Shown here: positions 11,114 to 22,859 of the stretch, one piece after another
Numbering within the stretch: position 1 is the stretch's first letter
How the letters are laid out: the number at the start of each line of letters is the position of its first letter
Origin: Portunus trituberculatus
Taxonomy: Eukaryota; Arthropoda; Malacostraca; Decapoda; Portunidae
Direction of reading: 5' to 3'
Assembly (NCBI RefSeq): GCF_017591435.1
Contig: NC_059285.1
Span: forward strand, 25,863,372-25,927,371
DNA: 64,000 nt
Position numbers and translations under genes: made by a program
The notes under the pieces: generated by a model
Database searches by the model: none
Seen by the model: only the letters and a program-made list of their open reading frames with translations
What the model was told of the DNA's origin: nothing

Positions 11114-11508
11114 TCTATCTCACACAAATGGTATAAATGACACACATAACAAAAACAACATGGAATTGACAGGGTTCTGTAAGAAAAGTATGTTAAGTTG
11201 TACTCACTCCACGGTTTGCGGCGAAGCTGGGCTGCTTCTAAACGTAATCCGCTGTAAGGGGAAAATAAATCACAGGAAAAAAAAATCATACAAAAAAAGG
11301 AGACGGGGTGAATACGCAGGTCCTTAGGCTTGAGTAGTCCTTGGAAGCGAAGGGGCCGAGAAGCTGGACTGGAGAGCGGCTCGGAGATGTCCTTGCAGCG
11401 CAGAAGTTCAGAGAGAACTAACGCTCGCATTTTTTATTTATTGTTGATTGTGGGCATAAAATACCCACACGGGCTATGGTGGCCCGTTCTGCTGTGGTTT
11501 TCCTCTTC
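11114..11508 (-). other. Spacer between CSD ORF and gag with polyadenylation- and splice-like signals
   Basis: On the minus strand, reading away from the CSD stop codon, there is an AATAAATAAA stretch (about 11438-11450). It is followed by a T-rich tract ending CCCCTTACAG, a GTGAGTAC donor-like site, and a TTTTCTTACAG acceptor-like site about 60 bases before the gag start. These could mean that the CSD ORF ends its own transcript and that gag has its own spliced leader. None of this is proven by sequence alone. The 106-codon frame through this spacer looks incidental. Confidence 0.4.
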
Positions 11509-12363
11509 TTAGCGGCGCTGGTGCCGCTTCTTCTGGGTATGCTGGCTGTGTTTATTGTTGTCAGTCTTGAAGTCTGCTATCATGTCGGCAATGATCTTCT
11601 CGTAGTCTGGGGAGCAATCCTTGGTCGGTGGTGCCTCGTCTCTGCTGTTTGTGTCCCACTGCCACAGGCTCATGCCCTTGGTGGTTGTAGCAGCGTCAGG
11701 GGTGGTCTTTTGTATATCCTTTTTATTTTGGCCTTCGTTAAGAGAAGGGGATTTAGTGGCGTGGTGAGGCGGGTCTGTGGTGTGGCTGCGTAGGCTTGTG
11801 TCGCTGCCTACTACGTCCACGACCTCATTTTCTTCCTCTTCCTCCTCCATGCCCGTTCCCTCCTCCACATGATCTTCGTGGCGAGGTTCTTCTTTGGGCG
11901 GCTGGCGTTTTCCCTGTGTCTTCTTGGGGTGATGGCGAGTGGTGGTGAAGGCTTCCTCAGGGATGCTTATGGCAGGAAGCCCGTTGTGCTTCAGCAGAAG
12001 CGGAATCAAGGTCTGCAGGCGGCGGGTGTTGTTGCCTGCAAGAGCTTGTGCCGTGCAGATGCAAGTCTTCATCTTCAGCTCCGCTTCTGCTGCTTTCCAA
12101 GCCCTGGGAGACGATTTAGGGCGTGAAAGGGGGCGTTCTTGGTTGCCTTCCCTGGCGACCTCTCTGGCCTCTGGACCCTTATTCCCCTTGAGGCTGGTGA
12201 AGGTGGCGTGGTCTCCTTCTCGGGGTAAGGCTTTCCTGAAGGATCTCTTCAGTCCAGAGTAGTGTACGAAGTAGTCTTTGTTGGCTACGGATTCACGGAT
12301 GAAGCCGTAGCCAGACTTCTTATTGTACCACTTAAAGGTACCCTGGTGCTGCTGCGCTGCCAT
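11509..12363 (-). CDS. Cold-shock-domain protein upstream of a retroelement gag (locus 2)
   Basis: An intact 284-codon frame. Residues 8-71 form a cold-shock domain (GTFKWYNKKSGYGFIRE, then DYFVHYSGLKRSF, PREGDHATF, NKGPEAREV), close in layout to Y-box protein domains including the extended basic loop. Such domains bind single-stranded nucleic acid and can act as RNA chaperones. A Pro/Arg/Ser linker leads to residues 98-136 (KTCICTAQALAGNN, then LLLKHNGLPAISIP), a block also found in locus 1. The block resembles the end of Jockey/Nimb ORF1 near 40850-40960 (HICVAHA, then ILTANSLPNIIIP). An acidic stretch (164-180) and a polar tail follow. Gag sequence of the Jockey/Nimb type lies downstream on the same strand. 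The role as a retroelement accessory protein is inference; a co-duplicated host retrocopy remains possible. Confidence 0.7.
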   Translation of the reverse strand: MAAQQHQGTFKWYNKKSGYGFIRESVANKDYFVHYSGLKRSFRKALPREGDHATFTSLKGNKGPEAREVAREGNQERPLSRPKSSPRAWKAAEAELKMKTCICTAQALAGNNTRRLQTLIPLLLKHNGLPAISIPEEAFTTTRHHPKKTQGKRQPPKEEPRHEDHVEEGTGMEEEEEENEVVDVVGSDTSLRSHTTDPPHHATKSPSLNEGQNKKDIQKTTPDAATTTKGMSLWQWDTNSRDEAPPTKDCSPDYEKIIADMIADFKTDNNKHSQHTQKKRHQRR

Positions 12364-12720
12364 CGTGGAGGTGTTCTCACTCTCGCTTGCCTGAGAGGAA
12401 TCTCGTGTGTCCCTCGCATTTTTGCCTCGCGGTAATATATATGGAACTGGTGCCTTCCCGGTTGTAGTAGGGTAACAATATTTCCTGTTTTTCCCACTTG
12501 ATCCAACATCGCTGGGTCATACGAACACGGTCTCCGTCTCGTCGTTGACCCTCGGACCACGCATCCGAGACGTAAATCCGAGAGGCAAGCAAGAAAACGG
12601 CGTAAAACCAAATAATATCGAGTCGGAGGAGGTGCCAGATTTTCCAGCCAGCGGCATGCATGCAGCGAGCAACAAGCCAACCAGCCAGCCAGCCACAGAG
12701 GGAGGCAGACTGAGTCTGTG
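12364..12720 (-). other. 5' untranslated-like sequence of the CSD unit
   Basis: This 357-bp stretch precedes the CSD start codon on the minus strand and is conserved in block B (18075-18430). It is bounded upstream by AAT and GA microsatellites. It contains GCATGCATG and repeated GGCTGGCTGGCTGG motifs but no supported frame. It may be a promoter or 5' UTR. Confidence 0.4.
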
Positions 12721-12721
12721 T

Positions 12722-12785
12722 CAGAATAATAATAATAATAATAATAATAATAAGAAGAAGAAGAAGAATGAGAAGACAGACAGAC

Positions 12786-12870
<85 letters not shown>
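12722..12870 (+). repeat. Compound microsatellite (AAT)n-(AAG)n-(GACA)n-(GA)n
   Basis: Direct reading: AAT units, then AAG units, a few GACA units, and about 80 bases of GA. Block B has the same order with different lengths at 18434-18582. Confidence 0.95.
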
Positions 12871-12872
<2 letters not shown>

Positions 12873-13013
12873 TGTGGGGGGGGTTGCGATTAATCCAATA
12901 GGGAAATTATATAAACCAAGAAACACCTAGAAATGACTTGATTCACAGGGTATACGGAGTATAGTAGGGCAAGCCAAGAGGAATTTAAAGGGGCCTAAAA
13001 ACTCACATCAAGT

Positions 13014-13132
13014 GCCAACGACCATACCACGTTGAACACACCGCTTATCGTCCGATCAGCGAAGTTAAGCAACGTTGGGTCCGGTTAGTACTTGGATGGG
13101 TGACCGCCTGGGAACACTAGATGTTGTTGTTA
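13014..13132 (+). rRNA. 5S rRNA gene or gene-derived copy, block A
   Basis: About 119 bp starting GCCAACGACCATACCACG and containing the internal promoter: GAAGTTAAGCAACG (box A) and GGATGGGTGACCGCCTGGGA (box C region). Substitutions near the end (CACTAGATGTTGTTG instead of the usual CACCGGGTGCTGTTGGC) weaken the terminal helix and no clean T-run follows, so it may be a relic. It sits in the tandem-duplicated block on the strand opposite to the CSD ORF. Confidence 0.8.
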
Positions 13133-13148
13133 TTCCATTTATTTATTA

Positions 13149-13152
13149 TTTA

Positions 13153-13218
<66 letters not shown>

Positions 13219-13390
13219 GAAGAAGAAGAAGAAGAAGTTTGATTTGTCTATTCTTATATTGTTTTACCTGCTTATTTTATTCTTTATTAATTTATCCATT
13301 TATTCTTGTACTACCTCGTGCCTGGATTACCAGACAAAACTGTGTATTCTAAACACACATGAATAGGAGAGGACTTGAACTGACAATTTT
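13149..13390 (+). repeat. (TTA)n/(AAT)n/(GAA)n microsatellite and 5S flank
   Basis: TTA units run into their complement AAT and then GAA (13149-13237), so the tract can fold back on itself. The following 150 bases are unique-looking AT-rich sequence conserved in block B (18940-19090) and contain no gene I can support. Confidence 0.85.
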
Positions 13391-13407
13391 TTCTCTCTCT
13401 CTCTCTC

Positions 13408-13489
<82 letters not shown>

Positions 13490-13490
13490 T
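13391..13490 (+). repeat. (CT)n microsatellite
   Basis: About 100 bases of nearly pure CT, ending at CCATGTTAGAAACAGC. The block B equivalent has only a few CT units (19095-19105), so the length differs strongly between the duplicates. Confidence 0.95.
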
Positions 13491-13902
13491 TAGAAACAGC
13501 TATGATTAACGTGTAACATCTTAGACAACGTTTCCTCCGAGCGTTGTCACATCCTTCTGGGTGACCGAGTGAGGTCACAGGTCAAAGTGACCGTGTTAAT
13601 CCATGGTGTGTGTGGGGAGCAAGGTTCTCATTGACACATAGGCTCTAATCCCTTAATTTGCCCAGCAACGCCGCAGGCCGGGAAATTCCCAAAAATGGCA
13701 ACGTCTAAGTGATCTTCAGACTATAATAATCTGATTAACAATTTGTCTTGGCGATGTTGCAGTGGGTATTTGGTGAATGAAATGATCGATTGCTATCTTT
13801 ACATCATCCATCCATCCTAATTTGACCTTAGAATCTAAAATGGTTGCTTTGCTGATGTCAGGTATGTTTGAGAAATCATATTCTTTGTATGTAAAATATA
13901 AA
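13491..13902 (+). repeat. R1 fragment, block A, with half of the inner inverted-repeat element
   Basis: R1 sequence including the right half of its inner palindromic element (13522-13725) and the AGGTCA cluster at 13572-13592. It stops at 13902, where Gypsy gag of block B starts with no transition; this is the duplication breakpoint. Confidence 0.85.
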
Positions 13903-16226
13903 GGGATCACATCAACAAAGCAAACGCATCAGCCACTTTAGCGGCAGACATAAGATCACTCTCTCCCGTTCTTCCACATGCCTCAGAATATTAAAAGGTA
14001 ACTTGTTCTTCCATTCTTCAACATAGGTGTGAGACTCTGGTTTCACATACTTTCGAAACTGCTGTCTGTATCCATCAGAAGTGATAGAGTAGGCGTCTAG
14101 AATGTTACCTTTGATCTCTTCATATTCTACCTCATCACTAAGGCCGTTGTATACCCTATAAGCTTAGGGACAAGGAGAGACACCCACTGATCCTTGGGCC
14201 ATTTATTCCTATTAGCAATGCTTTCAAAAGCGCGAAATGACCCGTCAACATCAGATTCATCAAAAGGGGGAACTAGCGGAGCAGCTGTAGCAGGATTAAA
14301 GCTTGCTAACTGTTTCTTTATATATATTTCTTCCCCTCTAAACTTAGCGTCATTTCGTAGGGCTAACTCCTGAATTTTTGACTCTTTATCCTGCCTTTTA
14401 ATTTGTAACTGAAATTATCTCTCTTTCTTTTCTGCCTGTAGTTGCATTTGTCTTTCAAGTAATTTTCTCTCTTTATCTTCATCTTCTTTTACTGCCTGTA
14501 GTTGCATTTCTTTCGCTTTTTTTTCTGCCTGTAGTTACATTTGTTTTTCATGCATCCGGTATTCTAGTTTAAGCTTCTCAATTTCCCATTGACTTATCCT
14601 ACTCTTATCCTGTTCTTCCTGGGGACTGTGTATTATAGTCCTCGTAGAGGCTGACATGGGAGTTAACTCTTCTATGACATTTCCTAGCAACTGACCTTCT
14701 TGCACTAGATGTTCAACAACTACATTCTTAATGACCTCTTTAGTCATCTGAGACGTGATGGGAACATCAAAATGTTTAGCGATGGTCTTCCATTGGTCCT
14801 TCTTTATATTAGCATCTTTAAGTTGTTCCAGAGAAGGGTCGGCACAAAATCTTCAACGTTAAACTGAGCGGAAGCCATATTAAATAGATGTTAAACCACA
14901 ACATAAAAAAAAAAAAAATTGATAAGCGAATTACTTAAGTGAGGAACTTGGCAGAGTGATAATAAAGGCAACCTTGAAATTACCTAGATTATACTTAAGT
15001 AAACACTTATGAGTACAATCACTAATGAGGGTAAACTAGAGAGTTACGTCATTAAGAGGGATCCGGATTACTCTAGTTACGAGACTTGAGAGTGAGGAGC
15101 GAATTGTACTGAGACTTGTTATTCATTAGGAGGCGGATTAGTTTGAGAGACTAGTTAAAATGGCCGATTCTAACTAGCGAGACAAATGATCCGCGAAGTG
15201 AGGGGATTGAGGGTTCGCATGAACATATGATGATCCCAACACTTGGATAACACTTATTACACACCTGCCTATGTGCAAAAAATAGAGATAAGTGCTATCG
15301 GTGAACACGCCTTTCTACCTGGTTTCCTGCTCTACCACTGCTATGCGATACCAATGAAAGTCACGAAGCACGTTTAACCCAAAAGGAGCCACCTGATCGC
15401 ACAAAGGTAAATTTAAACCACACGCAGAGTAAGTCACAGAAAAAAAAAAAAAAACACATCAGAGTCACAACACCACAGAAACACAAGCAGAAAAAAAAAA
15501 AGTCACTGGAAAAATGGAACACTCAACATGGGTTATAATGGTCCTGTCACGGTCGCCAATTGTTACGTTCACCGGTTAAACTGGTAAGATTGGCATCGGA
15601 GAGCCGGTGAACAATAACAATAAAAAAAAAAAACAATGCAGGTTCAACTGGTGAGGAAATGCAAAAGGGGGTCACTTTAAAAAGCTATTTTAATAACCCA
15701 TATTGAAATTGACACATATATAACAAGAAACATGAAACACATATATATAACATGAAACGCAGGAAAATGACATACACATATACATATAACACAGTAATAA
15801 ATACAACAATAAAGAACCCAACTTAATACCTAACAATAATCCTAATCCTATATAGAGGCAATGTGGAAAACACGGACGAGGGGAAGTGATACTTATGCGG
15901 TGTCGCAGTGGTGAAATGCTGGGTGATGGTTGATCCCACGGTAGACCCAAGAGGCGTTGTGTTCACTGGTTGAGGCTTGGATCTCAACTTTCAATCTAGA
16001 AAGCCAAGAGCTGGCTCAACACTTTCGGTTAAGTCGAAAGGGGCCGCGTGAATCCAACTTCGGGACAGTAGCGGGTCTTCATGAAACGGTGACGTGGAGG
16101 GTTCACGAGACGGTGGCGTGGAAGGTTCACGAGATGGTGACGTGGAAGGGAGGCGGAGAGGTGGCGAACGAGTTAACAAGCGGAGGAGGTGATGGTAGTA
16201 ATGCATGTTACGGGCGGGCCGTAACA
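13903..16226 (-). mobile_element. Gypsy-type LTR retrotransposon, copy B (LTR, leader, partial gag)
   Basis: Nearly identical to copy A from its LTR to the middle of gag. It is cut at 13903 in the capsid-coding part, joined to R1. Gag starts at about 14877 and has the same early one-base loss and the same coiled-coil TAA as copy A, so both were already dead when duplicated. Leader and primer-binding site are as in copy A. Confidence 0.9.
15561..16226 (-). repeat. Gypsy LTR, copy B
   Basis: 666 bp, same ends (TGTTACG/CGTAACA), same three 24-bp units and same insertion point in gag as copy A. Confidence 0.9.
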
Positions 16227-16825
16227 CAGTTCCTGTAGTCATGTCCTTTTGTGGCAAATTTAGAGCATATTATGTCTGTCTCCTTGCATTGATTTGTTCG
16301 ATGGGTGAACTGGTAACAATTATAGCATTGAGTGACGGGGCGATATTCTTCAATATTGTTGTTGTATGATGGAATGATCTGTGAGATAAGCTTGATGCCA
16401 GTGTCTTTTGTGTGTTTTGCTTGTTGTGGTGATTGTAACCTAATTTTCATCATGTGTACTTTTGGAATGGTGTGTATGACGTCAATCTTTATGTTATTTT
16501 TTCCTTCTATCTCTGTACGCAGGTCTTCGTTGGTCATTTTCAAGAGGTAGTCGTCTACACGTCGGGCAAGTAAGGTTCTAGCAGATATTTGCTCCTGAGA
16601 CTCTACGAGCTCGAAGCCGATGTGTTTTAGTTTTTGGGTAGCCTCAGGTGTGGTGTGCATGTCGCGGTCTACATCGCTAGCTACGCCAACGATGATATAG
16701 GGGCCAAATCTAAAGCATTTTGTGTGGGGAACTTGAGTCCGTGAGAAGTTGACATTGCCTAGGTCAGGGGGAAGGCTGGCAGTCACGATCCTTAGTGTCC
16801 GGTCAGGGGGGCGTACACATGTCAT
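16227..16825 (-). CDS. Jockey/Nimb-type gag-like ORF1, block B copy, cut by Gypsy LTR
   Basis: An open frame of about 200 codons that starts at 16825 and runs into the LTR. It reads VVGVASDVDRDMHTTPEATQ, then LLARRVDDYLLKM, GIKLISQIIPSYN and a Cys-rich pair (CYNCYQFTHRTNQC and CSKFATKGHDYRNC). The order of RVDD, a short beta-rich region and zinc knuckles matches the ORF1 at 40030-41411. Gag-like ORF1 proteins coat retrotransposon RNA. The third knuckle (CxNCG) and the C-terminus that should follow were lost at the LTR insertion. It is the better-kept of the two block copies. Confidence 0.8.
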
Positions 16826-17223
16826 TCTATCTCACACAAATGGTATAAATGACACACATAACAAAAACAACATGGAATTGACAGGGTTCTGTAAGAAAAG
16901 TATGTTAAGTTGTACTCACTCCACGGTTTGCGGCGGTGCTGGGCTGCTTCTAAACGTAACCCGCTGTAAGGGGAAAATAAATCACAGGAAAAAAAAAAAA
17001 TCATACAAAAAAAGGAGACGGGGTGAATACGCAGATCCTTAGGCTTGAGTAGTCCTTGGAAGCGAAGGGGCCGAGAAGCTGGACTGGAGAGCGGCTCGGA
17101 GATGTCCTTGCAGCGCAGAGGTTCAGAGAGAACTAACGCTCGCATTTTTTATTTATTGTTGATTGTGGGCATAAAATACCCACACGGGCTATGGTGGCCC
17201 GTTCTGCTGTGGTTTTCCTCTTC
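16826..17223 (-). other. Spacer between CSD ORF and gag, block B
   Basis: The block B counterpart of 11114-11508, with the same AATAAA-containing stretch and splice-like sites. Small A-run length changes are the main differences. No gene called. Confidence 0.4.
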
Positions 17224-18074
17224 TTAGCGGCGCTGGTGCCGCTTCTTCTGGGTATGCTGGCTGTGTTTATTGTTGTCAGTCTTGAAGTCTGCTATCATGT
17301 CGGCAATGATCTTCTCGTAGTCTGGGGAGCAATCCTTGGTCGATGGTGCCTCGTCTCTGCTGTTTGTGTCCCACTGCCACAGGCTCATGCCCTTGGTGGT
17401 TGTAGCAGCGTCAGGGGTGGTCTTTTCTATATCCTTTTTATTTTGGCCTTCGTTAGGAGAAGGGGATTTAGTGGCGTGGTGAGGCGGGTCTGTGGTGTGG
17501 CTGCGTAGGCTTGTGTCGCTGCCTACTACGTCCACGACCTCATTTTCTTCCTCTTCCTCCTCCATGCCCGTTCCCTCCTCCACATGATCTTCGTGGCGAG
17601 GTTCTTCTTTGGGCGGCTGGCGTTTTCCCTGTGTCTTCTTGGGGTGATGGCGAGTGGTGGTGAAGGCTTCCTCAGGGATGCTTATGGCAGGAAGCCCGTT
17701 GTGCTTCAGTAGAAGCGGAATCAAGGTCTGCAGGCGGCGGGTGTTGTTGCCTGCAAGAGCTTGTGCCGTGCAGATGCAAGTCTTCATCTTCAGCTCCGCT
17801 TCTGCTGCTTTCCAAGCCCTGGGAGACGATTTAGGGCGTGAAAGGGGGCGTTCTTGGTTGCCTTCCCTGGCGACCTCTCTGGCCTCTGGACCCTTATTCC
17901 CCTTGAGGCTGGTGAAGGTGGCGTGGTCTCCTTCTCGGGGTAAGGCTTTCCTGAAGGATCTCTTCAGTCCAGAGTAGTGTACGAAGTAGTCTTTGTTGGC
18001 TACGGATTCATGGATGAAGCCGTAGCCAGACTTTATTGTACCACTTAAAGGTACCCTGGTGCTGCTGCTGCCAT
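17224..18074 (-). pseudogene. Cold-shock-domain protein, block B copy (locus 3), frameshifted
   Basis: Counterpart of 11509-12363. The second half of the domain, the HNGLP-ISIP block and the acidic tail are intact in one frame. Two bases are missing in the RNP1-type strand (GACTTTATTG at about 18033 where locus 2 has GACTTCTTATTG), and two more are missing near the start codon (GCTGCTGCTGCCAT at about 18061). The first half of the cold-shock domain is therefore in another frame (it reads GTFKWYNKVWLRLHP then stops). One Arg to His change is also visible after GFI. This copy cannot make a complete protein. Confidence 0.8.
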
Positions 18075-18433
18075 CGTGGAGGTGTTCTCACTCTCGCTTG
18101 CCTGAGAGGAATCTCGTGTGTCCCTCGCATTTTTGCCTCGCGGTAATATATATGGAACTGGTGTCTTCCCGGTTGTAGTAGGGTAACAATATTTCCTGTT
18201 TTTCCCACTTGATCCAACATCGCTGGGTCATACGAACACGGTCTCCGTCTCGTCGTTGACCCTCGGACCACGCATCCGAGACGTACAACCGAGAGGCAAG
18301 CAAGAAAACGGCGTAAAACCAAATAATATCGAGTCGGAGGAGGTGCCAGATTTTCCAGCCAGCGGCATGCATGCAGCGAGCAACAAGCCAACCAGCCAGC
18401 CAGCCACAGAGGGAGGCAGACTGAGTCTGTGTC
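18075..18433 (-). other. 5' untranslated-like sequence of CSD unit, block B
   Basis: Counterpart of 12364-12720, almost identical; no supported gene. Confidence 0.4.
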
Positions 18434-18434
18434 A

Positions 18435-18476
<42 letters not shown>

Positions 18477-18499
18477 GAAGAAGAAAGAATAATGAGAGA

Positions 18500-18582
<83 letters not shown>
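18434..18582 (+). repeat. Compound microsatellite (AAT)n-(AAG)n-(GACA)n-(GA)n
   Basis: Same order as 12722-12870 but with more AAT and GACA units and fewer GA units, which shows independent length change after duplication. Confidence 0.95.
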
Positions 18583-18583
<1 letters not shown>

Positions 18584-18705
18584 ATCCAATAGGGAAACGA
18601 TATTAAACCAAGAAACACCTAGAAAGGACTTGATTCACAGGGTATACGGAGTATAGTAGGGCAAGCCAGGAAGAATTTAAAGGGGCCTAAAATCTCACAT
18701 CGAGT

Positions 18706-18821
18706 GCCAACGACCACACCACGTTGAACACACCGCTTCTCGTCCGATCAGCGAAGTTAAGCAACGTTGGGTCCGGTTAGTACTTGGATGGGTGACCGCT
18801 TGGGAACACCAGATGTTGGCA
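18706..18821 (+). rRNA. 5S rRNA gene or gene-derived copy, block B
   Basis: About 116 bp with the same internal promoter boxes as the block A copy. The 3' end (CACCAGATGTTGGCA) is three bases shorter than usual but is followed directly by a run of six T, which is a normal RNA polymerase III stop. It could therefore still be transcribed, although a defective terminal helix is likely. Confidence 0.8.
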
Positions 18822-18837
18822 TTTTTTATTTATCTAT

Positions 18838-18848
18838 TTATTTATTTA

Positions 18849-18881
<33 letters not shown>

Positions 18882-18882
18882 T

Positions 18883-18923
<41 letters not shown>

Positions 18924-19090
18924 GAAGAAGAAGAAGAAGGTTTGATTTGTCTATTCTTATATTGTTTTACCTGCTTATTTTATTCTTTGTTAATTCATCC
19001 ATTTATTCTTGTACTACCTCGTGCCTGGATTACCAGACAAAACTGTGTATTCTAAACACACATGAATAGGAGAGGACTCGAACTGACAAT
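18838..19090 (+). repeat. (TTA)n/(AAT)n/(AAG)n microsatellite and 5S flank, block B
   Basis: Self-complementary TTA then AAT tract followed by AAG units and the same AT-rich flank as block A. No gene seen. Confidence 0.85.
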
Positions 19091-20407
<1,317 letters not shown>

Positions 20408-21045
20408 AGTCTGCCAGCATCCCTCGCTCTGAGAGGACACTCCACTGTCTCCTGCTAACGCTCTATCGCGGACAGCACATTCTCCAGCAATATTTATTGC
20501 TTCAGGCGCTCTGTACGAGCCCACGGACAAATAGACAACCAACCATACACAACATACACACCCACACACACATCTGGCACGAATTGGCCGCTAACCACGG
20601 CAATCGCACTCCCTACGGACTCGGTTTGGAATTTACCCCCCTTGTCTGCCGCTGAGTGGTCTGATTGGTCGCGGGTTGGTGGCCGAGGGTTTGGCCAGGC
20701 TTTCTCTCTTGTCTTCCTTGTTTTTCACATATTTTAAGCCTCTGGGTGATGGGGCTGGTCGACCTAAAAAGCGTCCAGAACTCCTGAAGCAGAGGCAGCC
20801 TGCGATGCGCCAAGGAAGCCAGTGAGCGTGCTGGTCCAGCCTTGGTTGCGGGGCCAGGTTCAGGCAACACCTCAGCTTTTGAAGAGGGCCTTATCATAAC
20901 CTCTTAGGTCACAGTTTTTACGCAGGGCGGGGCTGTCACGACCGTTTTTAGAAGTGGGGCAGCCACAGCAACCGTCAAGACTGCAAGGCAGGGCTCTAGT
21001 TTGTTTTTCTCTAAGGGGCTCCTCAAGCCCCTTAGCCCGGACACC
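20408..21045 (+). other. I-B 5' UTR and probable internal promoter region
   Basis: No supported frame. The last 300 bases match the I-A 5' UTR at 44641-44960 and 51560-51880 with scattered changes, so this is conserved element sequence. Non-LTR elements normally keep their promoter inside the 5' UTR; I see no TATA box. Confidence 0.6.
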
Positions 21046-22859
21046 ATGGTGAGGAACAAGGCATCAGAGACGACCAAGAAAGCTGCTCGTACCGTGAACT
21101 TCGTCCCTCGCCAAGTAAGATGCATGAGCTTAGACAGAAACAAGAGGACTCGTCCAGAGGAAGACTTCGACGCCGCTCCTTTAACCAAGACCAGGGTGAT
21201 AGAACCTCTAGCATATCTACAGACACCACCAGTACCCAAAGAAGACCCGCCCTCTCAGGCAACGCTACCCGCAGACTCTCCGCCGATGCCAGCACCACCC
21301 TCAGAGGCCACAGACAACAAAGAGGACGACTTCACCTTGGTGGAGAACAACAGGAAGAAAAAGGACAAGCCACTGCAATCTCAGGCAAACTCTTCTACCA
21401 ACTATTTGCCGCGCCAGACGCCCGGCTACGCATAGGAGTATCCTTGGCCCCGAAGCCCGTCTCCACTCCTCGTCAAGCCATCAAAATCATGCCATCAGAC
21501 GACTTCAGGAATCCCTACGAAGTAGTGACGCTCCTTCAGAGGGACTCCACCCTTGCCTTCAAAGCCAGACCAGGGAGGGACAACACCTTCCTGATTTATC
21601 CAGAAAACGACCAGACACTGAACACCATCCGCTCAACATCGACCTTGGAAGGGAGGACGGTAAATCTCGCGATCCTGGAACCCCGCATGAAAACAACGAA
21701 AGGTGTTCTGATGGGCTTCCCCCTGGGGCTCCCAGTGAGCATCATCTCCCAGCAACCGAAGGTAGTCACTGCCACCCGCTGCACCTACAGGGATCAGGAA
21801 ACGAGGCAAGTGATCATAGAGTGCGACGGTCCCCTCCCCGGACACCTGGATCTACAGATATGGGGAACTTTTTACATACGCCCCTACACCCCGGAACCTC
21901 TCAGGTGCTACCAGTGCCAGGCTTTCGGCCACGGTCGGAGCCAGTGCAAGAACAGTCCTCGCTGCGGCATCTGCGGCAGCGATCACGACACGAACCAATG
22001 TCTCCAGCGCTTCAAGGCAAAGGAAACCGTGACGAACAAGTGCCCAAACTGCGGAGGGAGTCACCACGCTTGGAACAAAGCCTGCCCAGAAAGGCGCCGC
22101 AAGATTCAAGAGGGAATCAACACCCAGATAGACTGGGTTCAGAAACATTGTCAGGCTCCTCCAGGAACCTTTGTCTGGGGTACTCAGAAGAACGCCGACC
22201 TGCGTGCTCCTCCGCAACAATTGAATGCAGCAGACTTCCCGGTCCTGCAAACCAGCAACCACCAAGCCTCTCTTCCAGCACCACGAGCTCCCGCTCCCGC
22301 ATCTCCATCAGCCCGGCCTCCACCGTCACAAGAACCGACAATCACTCTCACCACGACATCTCTGAAAAGCCTCCTCACCGACTTCGCCATGTCCCTGTCC
22401 CAAATCCTGAAACAAGACATAGATCAAGACAAACTCGTCGCGGCCGTGACCAGCGCAGTCAGAAACCACACCACAGTGCCACAAGCAGATCCCCAGACTA
22501 CCACACCCTCCACCAAGCCAAAGAAGCACACAGCATCACCAGAAACGACAACCTGCGCCCACTCGCCCGCCAAGAAAAATGTCCATCACAACAACAACCA
22601 TCACACCAACGCCAGCGCCAACCTGACCCTCTCCAGCACCGACAATCCAGCAACCAGCAGCACCATCAAGCCCTCCACAACCAGCAACAAAGACCAGGAC
22701 TCAGGAATGGCAATGGATGTGTCAACCGACAACAGCAAGATGCCATCGAGCCACGACAACCCCAGCTACCAGACACAGGAAACCACCACACTCCCCTCGA
22801 GCAACACGGTTCCCGTCCGCTGCGCATCTTGCAATGGAACATCCAAGGTGCCAAATTGA
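21046..22859 (+). pseudogene. I-B gag-like ORF1 (one frame change)
   Basis: Starts MVRNKASETTKKAARTVNFV, parallel to the I-A start at 51532 (MVRHKTASPDRK), with the shared VRCMSLDR motif. After about 125 codons the frame changes near 21430. The rest reads the central domain (VLMGFPLGLPVSII, VTATRCTYRD, LDLQIWGTFYIRPY), then three knuckles: CYQCQAFGHGRSQC, CGICGSDHDTNQC and CPNCGGSHHAWNKAC. A Pro/Ser/Thr/His/Asn-rich tail follows to 22859. The tail overlaps the endonuclease frame by at least 60 bases. Gag-like proteins package element RNA. Confidence 0.85.

Noticed and set aside
12285..12926. Frames through (GA)n and (TA)n such as runs of Ser-Leu, Glu-Arg or Ile-Tyr
   Set aside because: Dinucleotide repeats are open in several frames by nature; the same occurs at 29780, 31197, 32149, 38873, 46678 and 53572. 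The real MADF frame starts downstream of its TA run.
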